Assembly: GCA_949752735.1 (NCBI GenBank)
Contig: OX457036.1
Location: 85,511,487 to 85,575,486 of the forward strand
Direction: 5' to 3'
DNA length: 64,000 nucleotides
From: Lumbricus terrestris
Lineage: Eukaryota > Annelida > Clitellata > Crassiclitellata > Lumbricidae
Shown: piece by piece, positions 61,302 to 64,000 of the stretch
Position numbering within the stretch: the stretch's first letter is position 1
Layout of the letters: the number at the start of each line of letters is the position of its first letter
The notes under the pieces: model-generated
What the model saw: only the letters and a program-made list of their open reading frames with translations
Told to the model about the DNA's origin: nothing
Database searches by the model: none
Translations under genes and position numbers: made by a program

Positions 61302-61541
61302 CAGGCGCCAGGGGGGCTAGGGGAGGATAGGCCCCCATATAAAGGCGCTCCGGGGGCTAAACCCCTAAAAGGCCATCCGGTTTTTTTACATGTAGCCAAA
61401 AAGATGAAAATGAAAAATGTTCACATGGGATTTCGGCCGGATGACTAAAAAAAGTCGTCAGACATTTTGGCGGATGAAAATGGAAAATTTCCTCCACGTG
61501 GATTCAGCTATCCCAAAACAGAAATCCTGGTGCCGCCACTG
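61302..61541. mobile_element. hAT-like MITE (about 240 bp)
   Basis: Left part CAGGCGCCAGGGGGGC (a worn end), right end complement CAGTGGCGGCACCAGG. The interior 'ggatgactaaaaaaagtcgt' core is shared with the other MITEs. No target duplication seen. Confidence 0.7.
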
Positions 61542-61927
61542 TTGATGGAAGGGGATAGATTCAGCGTCAATATTATATGACTGGTATAATTCAGAGGAAC
61601 CAATGGCCCTCAAAATAATCCGAATTTGAACCCGATAGAATATCAAGTGTGGAGAGCTATGCCGGAGAAATACCACCATTTTTGCTGCCGAAACCAATAG
61701 CAATAAGAGAATTGATGGCCGCATTGGAGTTGTTACGGAATGATTTATCTCTAGATCACATCATATTGGTCATCGAGAACTTGACAAAGAGACTCAGAAC
61801 AAGCAAATTTTAAAAATCTCGAAGCTGAGAAGAATAATTACCTTATAAGTAACTTATCTGAACATCCAATTGTCAAATCAAATTATACGACAATTTAAAG
61901 TGCAAAAGGCTGGTTCGAGCTTTTTCC

Positions 61928-61928
61928 A

Positions 61929-62002
<74 letters not shown>

Positions 62003-62003
62003 T
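61928..62003. repeat. (ATC)n / (GAT)n microsatellite, about 75 bp
   Basis: An uninterrupted ATC run. On the minus strand it forms the (ATG)n tail of the LINE 3' end next to it. Poly-Ser reading through it is meaningless. Confidence 0.95.
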
Positions 62004-62560
62004 TCAGTCCGTAGGCTCAGCGCCCGTTGGTGTCAATCGCATGCTTCACCACCATCATCTTCCATTTGTCACGCTCTTGTCAGCTCAGTTTTTGTATGTC
62101 CATTCCGCACCAGTCTCTGACATCGTCCAGCCATTCTCTGCTTGGCCTCCCTCTGACCCCCTTGCCGTCGATTACCCCGAACATAGTTTGCTTCACCAGT
62201 CTTCTGTTACTCTTCACTTTTTCGAGCACACTGCTTGTTTGTTATCTTCTGCTGCCATCTTATGCGCAATATCCTTCTATAGCATCCCATCTCGAATGCC
62301 AGGAGTTTGCTTGTGTCCTACTTCCGCAGAGTCCAAGTCTCGCATGCATATAATGGTATGCTTACTACACAGGTTTTGATGATCCCTATTTTTGTTTGCA
62401 TGCTGATTTCACCGCTTCTCCAAATGTTCCCAAAGGCCACCGTTGCGCCTGCTGCCTTTGCTATTCTTCTTCTTATCTCCTTACCGCAGTCGTTGCCCCA
62501 TGTCAGGCTTTTTCCATTAGCAAAGATTATCGTTAGGCCAAATAAACTGAAATCATGAAG
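62004..62560 (-). pseudogene. RTE-like LINE 3' end
   Basis: The minus strand, allowing for breaks, reads GVRGRPSREWLDDVRDWCGM, then QERDKWKMVVKHAID, close to the 'GRPxxxWxDDI..W.......A.DR..WR' ending of RTE-type reverse transcriptases. A trinucleotide microsatellite follows, as in RTE tails. Several stops; only the C-terminal part remains. Confidence 0.72.
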
Positions 62561-62787
62561 TGACAGATGGGGCCTATTTTATAGCCTACTTGGAAGCATA
62601 AAATTATCATCCCAAATTGTAGAAACATGAGCAGAAGAGGAATTTGTAAGATTTTGTCATGCACTCTGTTGTCTGGGGAAGCTCTCCATAGGTGTTATTC
62701 TATAATAGTTATGCCAATGACCTCACCCGGTGAGGGACTTCTGTATGACGCTCTGCAGAAGTGAATACCAATAAAGACATTAGACAG

Positions 62788-63935
62788 TAGGGGAGAGTGC
62801 TGCAAGACGCCCAGGGCGAGTAAGATGCCCACCCCCTTTAAAACGGTTGAAAAGAAACGTATTCGTGTTTTAATTTTCTCATTGCATGCAGCGACATCTT
62901 GTGAACATCCCATAACAATAATGTTTCAGTATTCGAGGTATTGACGCGATAAATCAATTTTCTAAATTTTCACCACTTTTGCGTAAGTACACATTTACGA
63001 ATCTTCCTAATTTTCTCTTTAGCCTCATGCAGTACAAATTCGCGCATTTCATCGTTTATTCTGTGTTCATTTGCAGTTGCTTTAATGGTTTTACCTAAAT
63101 CTTAAACATTGACGTCGTTAAATAAAATGGAGTCAGTAGAGAAGGACTCGAAAATTACAAGAAGCCCATGGTCATCTTGAATACATGGGTAGCATAGAGA
63201 TTACAAGAAGCCCATGGGCGTCTTGAATGTATAGGAAACCTAGAGATTACAGGACGCCCATGAGCGTCTTTGATACTATGAGCAAATGGCCAAAAATCGG
63301 TGCCCACCATGATACCACCTTCTACTAAAAAAATACGGGGCCCATATGCAAATTTATCATTGTTTATTGAATCTATTTCACCCTTGCCCAAAACTTAAAT
63401 GAAATGGAAAGAATGCATGCAGGAAGTGTAAAGGTTGGTGTCATGAAGAATATACAGACGAAGAGACATCCAAAGAATTCGTGTGTGGCTTTTGTCGCTA
63501 CAGCCTGTGATTAAAGTGAATATGACAATAATGACTTACAGCATGAGATTGGATTTTTGCTTCTCGTGTTTTGAATTGCTTTGTATCGTTGTAATCTTTT
63601 AGTTTTCGTTCAATTTGTTTTCTCTCATGCAGTTTATTGCTTTAGTCTAAAAATGCATGATTGCAATGCCACTTGTTTTAGCCAATTTCCATTGCTCCAA
63701 GATGCCCATCCTATGGGCGTCTTGTAGTATAGGGGTTCTAAGACGCCCAGTTTGGAGGTGTCTACTTCTTAAAATGTACACAATTGATCTTATTGAATTA
63801 AGTTCTATATTTGCTGTCATTGCTTCATTAATTATCACTCTTTGCATTGAGGTCAAACATGTTCTTCTCTTCGAATCCATACCGAAGAAAAGCACAATTT
63901 TCCTTAGCATGGGCGTCTTGGAGCACTCTCCCCTA
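62788..63935. mobile_element. TA-flanked TIR element (1.15 kb) with AAGACGCCCA repeats
   Basis: Ends TAGGGGAGAGTGCTGCAAGA and the complement of TAGGGGAGAGTGCTCCAAGA, each starting at a TA. 'aagacgccca' or its complement 'tgggcgtctt' recurs at least seven times along the element, including an inverted cluster near 63710. No intact transposase. Confidence 0.82.
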
Positions 63936-64000
63936 GGCTATTCATGATCTATAACCTACAAACACTCTGAGTTCTATTAAAACGCGAATATAGGAACATC

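Noticed and set aside
61870..62379. 169-codon frame with a poly-Ser run
   Set aside because: The Ser run is the ATC microsatellite, and the rest is the antisense of a LINE 3' end.

Overview
This is animal nuclear DNA. It is AT-rich and intron-rich, with GT..AG introns, and is crowded with transposable elements. The palindrome TAGGCCTA and its relatives TAGCCTA and TAGGCTA are scattered throughout the unique DNA. The domain mix of the one large gene (WSC + EGF receptor tyrosine phosphatase) and a fold-back transposon with long tandem-repeat arms both suggest a marine deuterostome invertebrate, most likely an echinoderm. That is an inference; no rRNA or mitochondrial marker is present.

Region 1 (2.05-36.98 kb, + strand). 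One complete receptor-type protein tyrosine phosphatase can be rebuilt from 29 exons whose phases join without a break, giving 1136 codons plus a stop. Order: signal peptide, WSC, 8-Cys EGF, WSC, 8-Cys EGF, 6-Cys EGF, three calcium-binding EGFs, one transmembrane helix, an intact phosphatase domain D1 (WPD loop, HCSAGAGRTG) and a degenerate domain D2 without the catalytic signature. It should be a cell-surface receptor whose D1 removes phosphate from cytoplasmic phosphotyrosine proteins and whose D2 is a pseudophosphatase. Its introns hold most of the mobile elements: hAT-like TIR elements with exact 8-bp target duplications (some nested two or three deep), TA-flanked mariner-like elements, tRNA-type SINEs, and an I-type LINE fragment with RNase H, itself split by a TIR element.

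Region 2 (37-43.8 kb) is intergenic and repeat-rich. It has a SINE split by a 1.6-kb TIR element that itself carries a LINE 3' end, a SINE-like piece and a perfect hairpin, followed by a MITE and a 1.2-kb TIR element.

Region 3 (43.9-58.2 kb) holds three paralogous signal-peptide first exons (43.90, 44.47 and 57.40 kb), each ending in phase 1 like exon 1 of the receptor gene. They lie in a segmental duplication, and one unit was split by an 8.56-kb fold-back element (45177-53732). That element has arms of about 3.0 and 4.0 kb built of tandem repeats, a GATATG duplication at each end, and nearly identical arm sequence.

Region 4 (58.6-64 kb) has a decayed transposase-like gene, a tRNA-derived SINE, a MITE, an RTE-like LINE 3' end with a long ATC/ATG microsatellite, and a 1.1-kb TA-flanked TIR element.
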